From Thunnus maccoyii (Eukaryota; Chordata; Actinopteri; Scombriformes; Scombridae): 64,000 nucleotides of DNA. The number at the start of each line of letters is the position of its first letter. Positions within the stretch are counted from its first letter, which is position 1. Under the pieces are notes generated by a model that saw only the letters and a list, made by a program, of their open reading frames with translations, was not told where the DNA came from and searched no databases. This document shows positions 37,241 through 48,838 of the stretch, one piece after another. Where the stretch lies: contig NC_056544.1 in the NCBI RefSeq assembly GCF_910596095.1, positions 13,811,155 through 13,875,154 on the forward strand, given 5' to 3'. The translations under genes were made by a program, and so were the position numbers.

Positions 37241-37877
37241 ACTGATATAAAATAGTTTGTATTAGTACTGGCATATTAGATTATTTCTTAAAAAATCTTG
37301 CATTCCCCATACTACTAAATTATAAAACCATTTTTAAAGAAATGTCCTAAGAATGAACAGTTACACAGCAACTAGCTTTGCTATGTAACAACTCAACCAA
37401 CTTTACTTTTTTTCCCCAAATTTTCTTATAATTTGTACTAAATTGCACAGTCCTTTCTGTAAAACATTCTGAAAATGAACAGTTAAATACCTAACTACTC
37501 CGAAACTTTCCAGAAAGTTAGTAGAAAATTAAGGGACTTTTAAAATAAAGCTTTACCTAAATATACAGTATAAATATCATGCACACAACCAACATCTTAC
37601 TATCTTACTCCATACCCTCCTCTTTCTTTGAACTTGCCTGCCTCCATGTGGACAAAGAGGATACAGCAACCAGATTCAAAGAGAAATCCAGTTTAACACC
37701 CACACATCAAGCCTGAAGTAAAATATCTAAGTTACTTATTAAATTACTTATTTACCATATGTTTATACTGTATACTACATTACTTATTTTTGCACTTTCC
37801 TCTCACATGGAACATGGAGCTTTTAAGACACAGTCCTGAAGATGGAAGTGGACGCACACAATCACACAATCACACAA

Positions 37878-37879
<2 letters not shown>

Positions 37880-37926
<47 letters not shown>
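37880..37926. repeat. (CA)n microsatellite
   Basis: About 23 CA units in the 5' flank of the first C1q copy. The equivalent tract in the third copy lies near 44475. Confidence 0.95.
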
Positions 37927-37930
<4 letters not shown>

Positions 37931-38248
37931 AACACACATACACACACACATTCACAGGCCTAAACATATGAGTGTATATGCTGAAAATGGAGATAAGATA
38001 TTGGATGAATGTGGGGGAGCTGAGAGCACCTCTGTGTGTCTGCTGTTTCCTCCCACTCAGTGTGCAGAGTGAGAGGCAGACGCAGAGCATTTAGTCTATT
38101 TCAGTACCTGGATATGGGAGATTTTTTCTTCCCCTGTTCCCTGTAAGACCAGAGTGACTCAACCACACTTTTACACAATCTGACTCTAGCGGGCAGCAAG
38201 GCAACGCTGCTAGAAAAATCAGACCCTTAAAGTGGGATGCTACTGCGG

Positions 38249-38264
38249 CCAATCACATGCAAAT
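38249..38264 (+). promoter_or_regulatory. CCAAT plus octamer module, copy 1
   Basis: CCAAT at 38249 is followed by an Oct-factor octamer ATGCAAAT at 38257. The same arrangement, with the same spacing, is kept at 44835-44850 and 47401-47416. It lies about 430 bases before the start codon. Confidence 0.5.
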
Positions 38265-38684
38265 GCCTTTACTTCCTCTCAAGGATTGGTATTTACTCCT
38301 GGTTTGCATAAAACATATATCTGTATTCATCTCCTGTCTTATCTCCCTTGCATGCTCTAATTTTGGTATTTGTTTCTGTTGTTGAGGCCATCGTAAATCA
38401 CTATTGAAAAGGTTAAATAATAAAGGTTTAGTAGACATAGAAGCAAAATAAACATGTTTGAATCATTCCTTCCTTTTTATTTTCTTTTTGTAAGGGATCA
38501 TGAGTGAAGAAAAATATAGCCCACAAAACAACTGAGGAAACTTTTGGCATGCTAACTAAACATTTAGGATTGTTTCTTCAGGAGAAATAGGTTTTCATTT
38601 TCTCAATCTCAAGGGCATTTCCTCATCGGGGTGGTATACATGGTGTTGAACAAGCTGATCAACATGAACAGAAGAGATTCAGAG

Positions 38685-39575
38685 ATGAAGACCTCAGTGG
38701 CTCTGTTGGCTTTATGCCTCTTCCACCTGCCTGTGGCCGAGGTTTCTAGCAGCGACCCAGCTTGTTTCTGTGAGGAGAGAATAAGAAAACTGGAGGCCTG
38801 AATGAAAAACACTGAGACACAGAGCATCAGAGAGATAAAAGGTGGGAACAGTTTGACCTTGTTTTCATATTTCATGCTTATTCCATTTTGTCATCACCTG
38901 GTGATTCATGTGATACATCACTGTAGTGGTGTGTTATAGTCATTGCACTATTGTAGAGTTGAATATGTATGAATATATATATTCCATGTATGAGGAAACT
39001 ACATGTGCATTTTCATGTAACCCATTCAAGGTAACAAAGTGGCATTTGGAGCACTTATTGGCAATATATAATATTGTCAAGTTATTGGACTTTTCAGTGC
39101 TGACATCACGCTGACCTACAAAAATGTCTACACAAACACTGAATGTTACATCTCCTCAACAGGTAAACTTGCTGTATAATGACGTGTATTCGTACACACA
39201 GGGCTTCATTTCAATGTATACATACTTTCTTTAACTGATACTGTACTTAAAGTGGTCTGTAATGTTATTAATTTCCCTGATGATAAACTCACTGTTGATC
39301 ATCCCCAGGCAATTTCACAGCCTCAATCAAAGGAGTTTGCTACTTAAGCCTCTGTGGCTATAATCAATCCTCTAGATCAATGGGGCTGCGACTGATGAAG
39401 AACAGAGCAGATTGTTATTGTGTACAACCATGCAGATGGAAACCTTTACAAGACAGCAACCAATGGCATGACACTGTAATGAAGGATGTACATGAATCTC
39501 TTTCCAAACACCTGGATTTTTGATTATGTAAATAACCACTCCACCTTCATTGGCCATTTGTTATTCCCCCTGTAA
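38685..39575 (+). pseudogene. C1q-domain gene, copy 1 (pseudogene)
   Basis: Exon 1 (38685-38841) still codes for a signal peptide (MKTSVALLALCLFHLPVAEV), but it is short and hits a TGA at 38799 where the intact copy has an AAA codon. Exon 2 (39031-39162) begins GNKVAFGALIGNI and then meets an in-frame TAA inside an altered stretch. Exon 3 (39309-39575) is frameshifted after MGLRLMKN and has lost about 12 bases near 39475. Its TATA box is also altered (TATACA at 38636). Related to the intact gene at 47767; dead as a protein gene. Confidence 0.88.
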
Positions 39576-42063
39576 GCGAAATGGAAGTTCACATTAAGTA
39601 TGGCCCTAAAAAAGGGAAACAGGTTAATTAGTGACGAGAACAATCTTCAAAGTCAGTCAAAGGGCTCAGTTTATTTTCATGGTTGTTGATAGTGGTGGTG
39701 GTGGTGTTACAATAAAAATAAAATCTCAAAGCAATGTAATCAATAGCATAAGACAATGGACAGAAGTAAGCAAGTATAACATCTTTATTAAAATTAAAAT
39801 TAGGTCAAATATATATTATTAAAACCCTTAAAAAAGGATGAACCAGTTCATGCTGAACAGACAGTAAACAGAAAATTCTGCTTCATCCAACATCACAGAT
39901 AATAAATACAACTTTGTGGTAATCTCAGGTGATCTTATCTTCATTATTAAGCTTCTTACTTCTCACATCTTGCAGCTCTTCCGTCTTGTGTCTCCAGGAA
40001 ACTTTTCTAATGCAAGTTAAAACACATCAGACCAAACTTCACTTGAATGCACTTCAATCTGTTTTATCACCTTAATTAAGTGACATGGAAGATACAAATA
40101 GAGAGGGCAAAATATATTTTCAAAATGTATACAGTTTGCTCAATTTTGCACCAAAAAATGCAATACAGTATTTTGCTTCCTTACTTTCTGAAAAAACAAA
40201 CAAACAAACATCAACCATGAAGCAAAAACTCTGCTGCAGGGCTAGTTTTTCATCGAATTTAAGGAAACAGTTTTAACTAGAATGTGCATTTCCTGAAGAA
40301 AATGAGAGGGGTCTGGCTGCAGGCCTCCTCTGTGGGGATGTTTCCTGTGGAGGCTTTGCTCTCAGGGCAGCTCCACTGTCAGGACAGGAAATAACACGTT
40401 GGGGTTTTTTTTGGTTTTTTTATCTATCATTAAAAACCATAGAAGAAGATGCGAGGCATGCCCATGGTTGTTTTCAAGAGCCGTTCATAGCGGTGACAAT
40501 GTGACTGTGGAAATATACATGTTTATTTTGGTAATATATTTATATTTTGAGAGATAGGAAGCTTGTGGCAACATTTTGAGGTATGATATGTATTTGAAGA
40601 GTTAAAACTGTGAGAGTGAGACATGTTTAGGTTTTTTTTTTTCTGGTCTAAAAAAAAATTGCTGCTTCAGCCTGTGCCTGATGACAACATACACTGATAA
40701 GATCTTAAACAGCTGTAAAAGGCCTCACTTACGACTTAAATTGCTCCAAAAGTACTGTAAAAGAAAACTGAATAATAGGTTATCATTTGATGTATTCCTT
40801 AAATATATCATACATGTTTCAGATAGTGTTTAAGTTCAGTTTAGTGTTAGTTTGTGTTTCACACATTTCCTCTGTGCTGTGTCTATTCTAAACTTAGTTC
40901 TTTCCTGTGTAAGATGAGGCAGTTGTGTGTTTAGTTTATTCTGTTATACCCTTACCTGAGCCAGTGATAAGATAAACCGTAGTTATGTAGATGTTTATGT
41001 GTAAAACTGATAAGCTTTTAGAGGATAGTGTGGTTTGTCCTTAATTTAATATAGTAGTAATGTTATTTTGTGATGCTACTTGGTGCATGCTTATGTACTG
41101 TCATATATGGTCGTGAAGAAAGACTGTTCCTAGGTTAGCTGAACTTTTGACTTATGTTTCTATCTGAGGGTTGGTTGCTAACCTGTAAGGTTAGTAAACA
41201 GATGTCTTAAATTCTGTACGAGTAGTATTTAAGGAACTGGTTAAGTGCCAACCTTTCAGACAAAGAAAAGATAGCTAGGTGGTATGTATCTTTGTCTCCA
41301 GAACTATGATGCATTATACCTCTGATTGTATTATTTGATTACATTATTTCATAACCTGACAATGCTCTCTTTGTGTGTTTATTGAGTGATCAGCAATTTC
41401 CCATTACAGTACAAAAGGTACAACAACACAGAACACACCTCTGAATATTGAAAGTTTGCTAAACGTTTTAAAGATTGAACTGCATGCCAATGTACTGTAT
41501 GTCCCAACATATGAGTTTCTAAGTTACAAAGAGTTTCCAACTTTTCAACTGAGGTCTATCATTCCTCCCACAGGCTGTCATTATAAACTTTAATATTTTA
41601 AAAATGTATATAAAATCACTTGAATATGCTAGAAAAAATAAAAGTAATAGCACACATTGTGAAAACATGCTCAACATGTTAGAATTGGAACTGTTTCTAG
41701 CTGTTAGTTAGTTTTGGGACTAGTTAGGTCCTGAAGAAACATGGCGGAATAAAAATATAAAGTGAACGAAGAACAAAGTGTGATTGCTGCAGGTACAATA
41801 CAGAGCGCTCAAGTCAGAATCCAAGTAGTAATTACAGCTGGGAAATTTTTCTTTCACTTAATAATGTGGATATGCCTGAAAACCAAACAAATATGGATGC
41901 CTCACATCAGACAAAGGCCAACATTTAATATAATTAAACCTATATTTAATAGATATGGTGTCAATGCACAGAATTTTAAAACTCACATAATCATTTCTGT
42001 AATCATACAACCGTCCTGATGACGTCAACGCTCATCTTTTCCATCCATGGATGTATAACTATA

Positions 42064-42490
42064 TACAGTACTGTGCTTAAGTTTTAGGCCCTAAAAGTAA
42101 AGTGAGGATGCTTTCAAAAATAATGCCATGAATAGGTATTATTTATCAATTAAAGTCATACAAAGTTCAGTTAACAAAAGAAATCCAAATGAAATCAGTA
42201 TTTGGTCCCCTCCTCGGTACACTAGTGCAGTTTTTCAATGTACTTAGCAGGTAGGTTGTTCCAAGTATCTTGGAGAACTTGCCACAGTTCTCCTGTGGGT
42301 TCAGGCTGTCTCAGTTGTTTCTGTCTCTTCATGAAATCCCAGATTGACTCCGTGATGTTGAGATCAGGTCTCTGTGGGGGCCATACCATCTGTTGCAGGA
42401 CTCCTTGTTCATACGCCTCCCTGATGGTAATGCATAATGGATAAGAATCTAAACATCTGAAGTCCCTGATACTTTTGCACAGTATTGTAT
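42064..42490 (-). mobile_element. Tc1/mariner-type transposon, internally deleted
   Basis: The left end TACAGTACTGTGC and right end GCACAGTATTGTA are inverted termini next to TA dinucleotides. On the minus strand a frame reads VWPPQRPDLNITESIWDFMK then NNLPAKYIEKL, the C-terminal part of the DDE transposase. At about 430 bases the catalytic core is gone, so it is non-autonomous. Confidence 0.85.
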
Positions 42491-43009
42491 GTATAAATGG
42501 TAAATGGCATGCTAACATATTAAACTAAGATGGTGAATGTAGAAAATGTTGTACCTGCTAAATATCAGCATATTAATATTGTCATGTCTTGCTGCTAATA
42601 GGGCAGTAGACTCTTAGTCTCGTTGCACTACCGTCTAATTTGTCACCCATCTGTGGTTATTGACTACGAGTCTTCTCACAATAATTGACATCTAACACTT
42701 TTTACTCTTGGTTTGTAGTAAATATGTTTTTATCTAATGAACCTTACCTTACCTTACTCTTATCTTGTATTTTTGCTTTATCACTTCTTTTTTGTTCTAC
42801 CTTATCTTAAATGTGCCATAAATCACTACCATAAAGTGGTAAAAGAGTAAATCCTTACAGTAAGTACATGTTCGAAAAAGACAAAGTAATGATGAAGGAC
42901 AAAATAATATAATAAATGATAAGTAATCCATTGTTTCTGGTCTATCAGAGAAGAATAAAACAGCCTTTCATTTTCTGGTAAATGTAAAGGTTTTTCCCTC
43001 TTTGTGTGG

Positions 43010-43018
43010 TATATAAAG
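43010..43018 (+). promoter_or_regulatory. TATA box, C1q copy 2
   Basis: TATATAAAG in the context GTGGTATATAAAGCATAGTGA, identical to copies 3 and 4. The gene behind it is broken. Confidence 0.6.
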
Positions 43019-43048
43019 CATAGTGATGCGAGCTGACAAACCAAAGAG

Positions 43049-43292
43049 AAGATCTCAGTGCCTGTGCTGACTTTATCCTTCTGCTACCTGTCTGTGACCG
43101 AGGTCCAGCTGGTGGATCACAGAGCAGGAATGGAAAATACCACAGAGATTCCCAGCAGTGAGCCAGATTGTTTCTGTGCTGCTGGTGACATAACAGGGTG
43201 CAAGAAAAACTTTTGGGTTATTTTAAGAGAACTGGAGGCCAAATTGAAAAACACTGAGAAACAGTTAGAAGATCTGAGAGGAGAAGTTCAAG
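43049..43292 (+). pseudogene. C1q-domain gene, copy 2 (exon 1 only)
   Basis: Exon 1 is open ([20 protein letters not shown] to [15 protein letters not shown]) and ends at a good donor GTAAGA. The stretch carrying the ATG in copies 3 and 4 is deleted, leaving AACCAAAGAGAAGATCTC. No exon 2 or 3 follows; a CA-rich repeat and unrelated sequence stand there. A truncated copy, nearest in sequence to copy 4. Confidence 0.85.
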
Positions 43293-43369
43293 GTAAGAAC
43301 ATCACTGGCATTATATGATATGAACTGAACAAAACATCCAAATTAGAAAAGTGAATTATAATTTCCATT

Positions 43370-43583
43370 GCACACACACACACACACACACATAGATCAT
43401 GGTCACTTTTGGGGACATTACATAGACTTACATTCAATTCCTGAAGACTAACCCTAACCATGACCATAACCACTCTTTGCCTAACTCTGACCCTTACCCT
43501 AACCTTAACCACTGGCCTCTTTTTCCCAATTTGTCCACAATTGGACAAAGTTTAGTTTGTAATGTGTCCCGAAAGTTGGATAA

Positions 43584-43671
<88 letters not shown>

Positions 43672-43700
43672 CACACACATACACACATGTTTTAACAATA
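43370..43700. repeat. Dispersed repeat with telomere-like tract and long (AC)n
   Basis: GGTCACTTTTGGGGACATTAC precedes imperfect CCCTAACC units (43448-43510) and then an AC tract of 86 bases at 43584-43669. The ACTTTTGGGGACAT opening is one I associate with CA-linked dispersed repeats in fish. It begins about 80 bases after exon 1 of C1q copy 2. Confidence 0.7.
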
Positions 43701-43701
43701 T

Positions 43702-43945
43702 GGTCATGCTTTCACGGAAAAGCATATGCTTGCAAATATATACTGTACACTCACAAATTTTCTCTGGAAAACCGCTTGATTTACATCCGCTTATAACACA
43801 CACACACACACACTCAAGCAACAACCAACCCTGACACACCATGCAGAAGTCCCACAAGGATCCACATCCCAAGAGAAGCAGCAGCAGCTGACCTCAGGAC
43901 CTGGCAAACAGTCCTAAAGCAAGGAACACAGCTTCTATGAACTAT
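43702..43945. repeat. Second copy of the 29230-29630 segment
   Basis: Shares GGTCATGCTTTCAC, GAAAAGCATATGCTT, CTGTACACTCACAAAT, GGATCCACATCCCAA and GGAACACAGCTTCTATG with the 29-kb copy, in the same order. Confidence 0.7.
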
Positions 43946-44474
43946 AACTATAATATATAACTGTACTAACTATCTATAAGTAACATTTACAATGTACAGT
44001 GTAATACACACATAATACTTGTGAGAACAATTAATTGTTCATTTGATTCTGCACATGAGATTTGTTGACAACAAGAAAGTCTGAAAGAAGTACCACGATT
44101 TGATGAAGAGCATCATCTTACTTTCATACATACATACACTGAGTTTGAGAAAGTGGTAGACATAATTTATTGTGGTATTCTGGCCATTATCTTAGATTTG
44201 CAACTTAAAAAATCCTAAAATGATAATATATTGGTATAAACAGCATTTGTATTTCACACAAGGACTCCATATGTTGCTTTTCTTTCTCAGTTTCACCTGC
44301 CTGTCCTCTAGTGGACAGAGAAGATACAGCAACCAGATTCAAACACATGAAGTTTTGCATGCACATATGAAATCTTATCAAAGTACATTTGAACATTTTA
44401 TAACTTTCTCAGTCGTAAAGGATCACAGAGCCATTCAGAAACAATCCTGAAGATGGAGGTGCATGCATGTAAAT

Positions 44475-44506
<32 letters not shown>

Positions 44507-44834
44507 ACTCACACATACATACACACTTATCACTTATTCACAGGCCTAAACGTACAAGCATATAGGCTGAAAATGGAGATAAGATATTGGATGAATATGG
44601 GAGAGCTGAGAGCACCTCAGTGTGTCTGCTGTGTCCTCCCACTCAGTGTGCAGAGTGAGAGGCAGATGCAGAGCATTTAGTTTATTTCAGTCCCTGGATA
44701 TGTGAGGTCTTTTTTATCACTGTTTCCTCCAAGAACAGAGTGACTCATCCACACTTGTACACAATCTGACTCCTGCAGGCAGCAAGGCAACGCTGCTAGA
44801 AAAATCAGACACTCAAAGTGGAATGCCACTGCGG

Positions 44835-44850
44835 CCAATCACATGCAAAT
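44835..44850 (+). promoter_or_regulatory. CCAAT plus octamer module, copy 3
   Basis: CCAAT at 44835 and ATGCAAAT at 44843, in the context GCGGCCAATCACATGCAAAT, about 400 bases before the start codon. Confidence 0.5.
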
Positions 44851-45196
44851 GCCTTTACTTCCTCTCAGTGGTTGGCATCTAACACTGTTTACTTTTGGTT
44901 TGTAGTAAATATGTTTTATCTCATGTACCTTACCTTTTTTGTACCCTAGTTTTCTATCTTGTGTTTTTGCTTTATCACTTGTTTTTTGTTTCATATTATC
45001 TTAAACCTGCCATGAATCACTACAATGAAATGGTAAAAGAATAAATGCTTAAGTACATGTTTAAGAAAGATAAGGAAGGAAAAAATACGTTTGAAAACTT
45101 AAATGATAATACATTGTTTCTGCGGAAAGAAGAAGAGAAGAAGAAAACATCCTTTCATTTTCTAGTAAATGCAAAGGTATTTCCTGCTTTGTGTGG

Positions 45197-45204
45197 TATA
45201 TAAA
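45197..45204 (+). promoter_or_regulatory. TATA box, C1q copy 3
   Basis: TATATAAA 53 bases before the ATG, the same distance as in copy 4. Confidence 0.6.
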
Positions 45205-45249
45205 GCATAGTGATGTGAGCCAATCGAGACGAACCAAAGTGACTGAAAA

Positions 45250-46165
45250 ATGAAGATCTCAGTGGCTGCGCTGACTTTATCCCTCTACTACCTGTCTGTG
45301 GCCGAGGTCCAGCTAGTGGATCACGGAGCAGAAGAGAAAATACCACAGAAATTCCCAGCAGCGAGCCAGATTGTCCTTGTGCTGCTGGTGACATAACAGG
45401 GTATGAGGAAAACTTCTGGGTCAGAGAATTGGAGGCCAAACTGGAAAGCACTGAGAAACAGTTAGAAGATCTGAGAGGAGAAGTTCAAGGTAAGAACATC
45501 ACTGATCTATATATATATATATACTATTTTAATTTCATCCATTCATATACAGTTTTCATTGTGTTCAAGTTGATTCAGGTTTAGTTGTGTTTAAACAAAA
45601 GAAACTTTATAGTAACCCTTCATTTTCATATAACTTCTCAAGGTAATCGGGTGGCATTTGGAGCATCTATTGGCAATGTTGGAAATATTGGACCTTTCAA
45701 CACTGAGATTACTCTGACCCACAAGAATGTCTACACAAACACAGGCTCATACAACCCTGCAACAGGTTAACTTATCGTATAATGACGTGTGTTCATACAT
45801 ACTGTATATGGGTTAATTTGGTAAATAAATACTGCCTTTGCCTATGAATAAGATGGAAAGCATGAGAGATACTGTATTTAAATTGGGATGAAATGTAACT
45901 AATGTAAACATTCTACTACTTCAGCTTCTCTGGCAATAATATTTCCTCTAATCCAATGGGGCTGAGACTCATGAGGAATGGGGTGCAGATGGTCACTGTG
46001 TACAACCATGTAGCTGGAAACCGCCACGAAACAGCAACCAACGGCATGACTCTACAGCTTGAAGTTGGAGACCAGGTGTACATGAGACTCCGGACAAACA
46101 CCTGGATTTTTGATAATGGAAATAACCACTCCACCTTCATTGGCCATTTGTTATTCCGTCTGTAA
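45250..46165 (+). pseudogene. C1q-domain gene, copy 3 (pseudogene)
   Basis: Exon 1 (45250-45490) starts MKISVAALTLSLYYLSVAEV but lacks one base near 45334-45341 relative to copy 4, so the frame shifts and ends at TAA 45394. Exon 2 (45643-45765) is intact ([16 protein letters not shown]). The end of intron 2, its acceptor and about the first 26 bases of exon 3 are replaced by ten bases near 45901. The rest of exon 3 (to 46165) is still open and ends FIGHLLFRL. With two disabling lesions but otherwise high identity to copy 4, this looks like a recent loss. Confidence 0.88.
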
Positions 46166-47149
46166 GTGAAATGAAGTTCAGATAAACATGGCCCAAAAAG
46201 GGGAGACAGGTTAGTTAATAAGGAGAACAATATTCAGTCATATGACTCAGTATATTTATATTGTTCTTATTGGTTTTACAATACAAATGGAAACTAAAAT
46301 TGATGCAATCAATAGTTTGAGTTAATTTTGCAGGTTTAAGAGGAATCCACATCATTATTGTGTAAAATGAAAAATATGCATTCATTAACATTGCATTTGC
46401 CTCTATAAAGTGATTTTTATTACTGAAGTTAATATGACTTTTGCTTTTTGTTTGGTAAACAGAAGTTTGTTTTCATCATCTGATCAATAGTCAACAACAA
46501 TCCCATCATAGACTCAAGCTGACTCACAGCTTATTATTTCCATTTCATTTTTTTTTTGTAAATGAAAATATGAAGTCCAGTTTTCTTTCAGTATCAATAG
46601 TCATAGCAGAGTTTCACATCAATCTGTTTTATCACCTTAATTAAATGACGTAGATAATACAAATACAGAGGGCACAATATATTTTCAAAATATATACATT
46701 TTGTTGTATTTTGCACCAAAAAATGTAATACAGTATGTTACTTACATACTTTCTGAAAAAAACAACAGCTATCAAGCAAAACATCAATTGCAGGACTAGT
46801 TTTGTACTGAATTTAAGGAAACAGCTTCAATTGGCGACAGACTGAAGTACTGATGTATGTTTGAAAGGTGATGTGATTGCAGAGCTTAGAAAAAAAATGA
46901 ATGAACTACTCACAGATAGAAGACAAATGAAGGGAAAAACCCTAAATAAATAAGTGGAGAAACAAAACAAATGCAGATGCTTCCATGCAGGGCACCAGGC
47001 ACCAGATTTAAACACCTACAGGATATTTTGGACCAGTGCTCTTCACCACCATCATCAAACTATCTATATTAGAGAATATCTTTTGGTAGAATGGTATCTA
47101 TGTCTTCAGTAGAGTTCAAGTGACTCAACACCTCATGAAATTAATTTTT

Positions 47150-47345
47150 AGTCACACTAGCAGTGTGGATAGAGGGATGGCAATGCTGGTCTGTCGGTCA
47201 GTCCACTACTTTAGCACAGACTAAAATACCTCAATCACTGTTGGGTGGATTGCTGTGAAGGTTGTTACACACATTCATGGTGGCCAGAGGATGAATCCTA
47301 ATGACTTTGGTGATCAGTTTTCCTCCAGCACCACCATGAGGTTAA
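47150..47345. repeat. Dispersed percomorph repeat upstream of C1q copy 4
   Basis: Wording such as AATCACTGTTGGGTGGATTG, GAATCCTAATGACTTTGGTG and CAGCACCACCATGAGGTT is typical of a frequent fish interspersed repeat. It ends where homology with the other C1q units begins. Confidence 0.6.
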
Positions 47346-47400
47346 CAGCAAGGCAACAACACTAAAAAAGTCAGATGCTGTAAGTGGAACGCTACTACGG

Positions 47401-47416
47401 CCAATCACATGCAAAT
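47401..47416 (+). promoter_or_regulatory. CCAAT plus octamer module, copy 4
   Basis: CCAAT at 47401 and ATGCAAAT at 47409, 366 bases before the start codon of the intact gene. Identical to copies 1 and 3 through CCAATCACATGCAAATGCC. Confidence 0.55.
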
Positions 47417-47713
47417 GCCTTTACTCAAGGATTGACATCTAACACTGTTTAATCTTGGTTTGTAGTAAATATGTTTTTATCTCATGTACCTTACCTTTTT
47501 TGTACCCTCTTATCTTGTGTTATTGCTCCATAAAGTGGTAAAAGAGTAAACGCTTACAGTAAGTACATGTTCCAAAAAGATAAAGTAATGAAGAAGGACA
47601 AACATGTTTGAACCCTTAAATGATATGTAATCAGTTGTCTTTGGTCTATCAGAGAAGAAGAAAACAGCCTTTCATTTTCTGGTAAATGCAAAGGTATTTC
47701 CTGCTTTGTGTGG

Positions 47714-47721
47714 TATATAAA
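47714..47721 (+). promoter_or_regulatory. TATA box of the intact C1q gene
   Basis: TATATAAA 53 bases upstream of the ATG. Transcription would be expected to start about 30 bases downstream, leaving a very short 5' UTR. Confidence 0.7.
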
Positions 47722-47766
47722 GCATAGTGACACGAGCTGATCGAGATGAACCAAAGTGATTGAAAA

Positions 47767-48716
47767 ATGAAGATCACAGTGGCTGCCCTGACTTTATCCT
47801 TCTGCTACCTGTCCGTGGCCGAGGTCCAGCTGGTGGATCACAGTGCAGGAGAGGAAAATACCACAGAGATTCACAGCAGCGAGCCAGAATGTTTCTGTGC
47901 TGCTGGTGACATAACAGGGTGCAAGAAAAACTTTTGGGTTATTTTAAGAGAACTGGAGGCCAAATTGAAAAGCACTGAGGAACAGTTAGAAGATCTGAGA
48001 GGAGAAGTTCAAGGTAAGAACATCACTGAATTATAGATTGTTATTGTTATTTTGTTATTTTCAGTGTGTTCAAGTTCAAATTAGTTCAGGTTTAGTTGTG
48101 TTTAAACAAAAGAAACTTTATAGTAACCCTTCATTTTCATATAACTTCTCAAGGTAAACGGGTGGCATTTGGAGCATCTATCGGCAATGTTGGAAATATT
48201 GGACCTTTCAACACTGAGATTACTCTGACCTACAAGAATGTCTACGCAAACACAGGCTCATACAACCCTGCAACAGGTTAACTTATCGTATAATGACGTG
48301 TGTTCATACATACTGTATATGGGTTAATTTGGTAAATAAATACTGCCTTTGCCTATGAATAAGATGGAAAGCATAAGAGATACTGTATTTAAATTGGGAT
48401 GAAATGTAACTCTGTCTGTTGTTGATCATCCACAGGTATTTTCACTGCTCCAGTCAAAGGATTCTACTACTTCAGCTTCTCTGGCAATAATATTTCCTCT
48501 AATCCAATGGGGCTGAGACTCATGAAGAATGGGGTGCAGATGGTCACTGTGTACAACCATGTAGCTGGAAACCGCCACGAAACAGCAACCAACAGCATGA
48601 CTCTACAGCTTGAAGTTGGAGACCAGGTGTACATGAGACTCCGGACAAACACCTGGATTTTTGATAATGGAAATAGCCACTCCACGTTCATTGGCCATTT
48701 GTTATTCCCTCTGTAA
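47767..48716 (+). CDS. Secreted C1q-domain protein, copy 4 (intact)
   Basis: Three exons (47767-48013, 48154-48276, 48436-48716) with consensus splice sites join into 216 codons. Residues 1-18 form a signal peptide ([18 protein letters not shown]). Residues 42-52 carry three cysteines (CFC and a later C), suited to disulphide-linked oligomers. Residues 55-82 form a predicted coiled coil ([15 protein letters not shown]). Residues 83-216 are a C1q/TNF-like jelly roll ([33 protein letters not shown]). There is no collagen repeat, so it belongs with the cerebellin-like or short C1q-like fish proteins rather than C1qA-C. N31 is a glycosylation sequon. Such proteins act outside the cell, often as trimers or lectin-like immune factors; this one's ligand is unknown. 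It is the only intact member of a four-copy array. Confidence 0.92.
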
Positions 48717-48838
48717 GTGAAATGAAGTTCAGATAAACATGGCCCAAAAAGGGAAAATGGGTTAGTTAGTAAAGAGAATAATTTTCAGTCAAAGGGCTCA
48801 GTTTACTATTATGTTGTTGACAGTGGTGTTGGTGTTAC

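Larger units (their letters stand above)
34955..38684. other. Region between the Kv-beta-1.2 exon and the C1q array
   Basis: It should contain the promoter of the 1.2 form near its left end. The middle (about 35870-37240) is probably dispersed repeat. From about 37640 it becomes the 5' flank of the first C1q copy. Confidence 0.6.
37640..40280 (+). repeat. C1q array duplication unit 1
   Basis: This 2.6-kb unit recurs at 44290-46830. Shared blocks include GATACAGCAACCAGATTCAAA, the CA tract with GGATGAATGTGGG or GGATGAATATGGG, GCAGCAAGGCAACGCTGCTA, the gene itself, and a 3' flank with TTTTGCACCAAAAAATG. Confidence 0.8.
39576..43048. other. Spacer between C1q copies 1 and 2
   Basis: It begins with the 3' flank of copy 1 (to about 40280) and continues as AT-rich sequence without a recognisable gene. 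It includes a mariner relic at 42064-42490. From about 42684 it becomes the 5' flank of copy 2. Confidence 0.7.
44290..46830 (+). repeat. C1q array duplication unit 3
   Basis: Counterpart of unit 37640-40280, with a shared upstream flank (from GATACAGCAACCAGATTC), gene and 3' flank. Its gene body and near 3' flank are closer to copy 4 than to copy 1. Confidence 0.8.

Noticed and set aside
43448-43510. Possible interstitial telomere repeat
   Set aside because: The CCCTAACC units are few and imperfect and form part of a dispersed CA-linked repeat, not a true TTAGGG array.
43494-43872. Long Cys-Val and Thr-His open frames across the AC tract
   Set aside because: Translations of a dinucleotide repeat.
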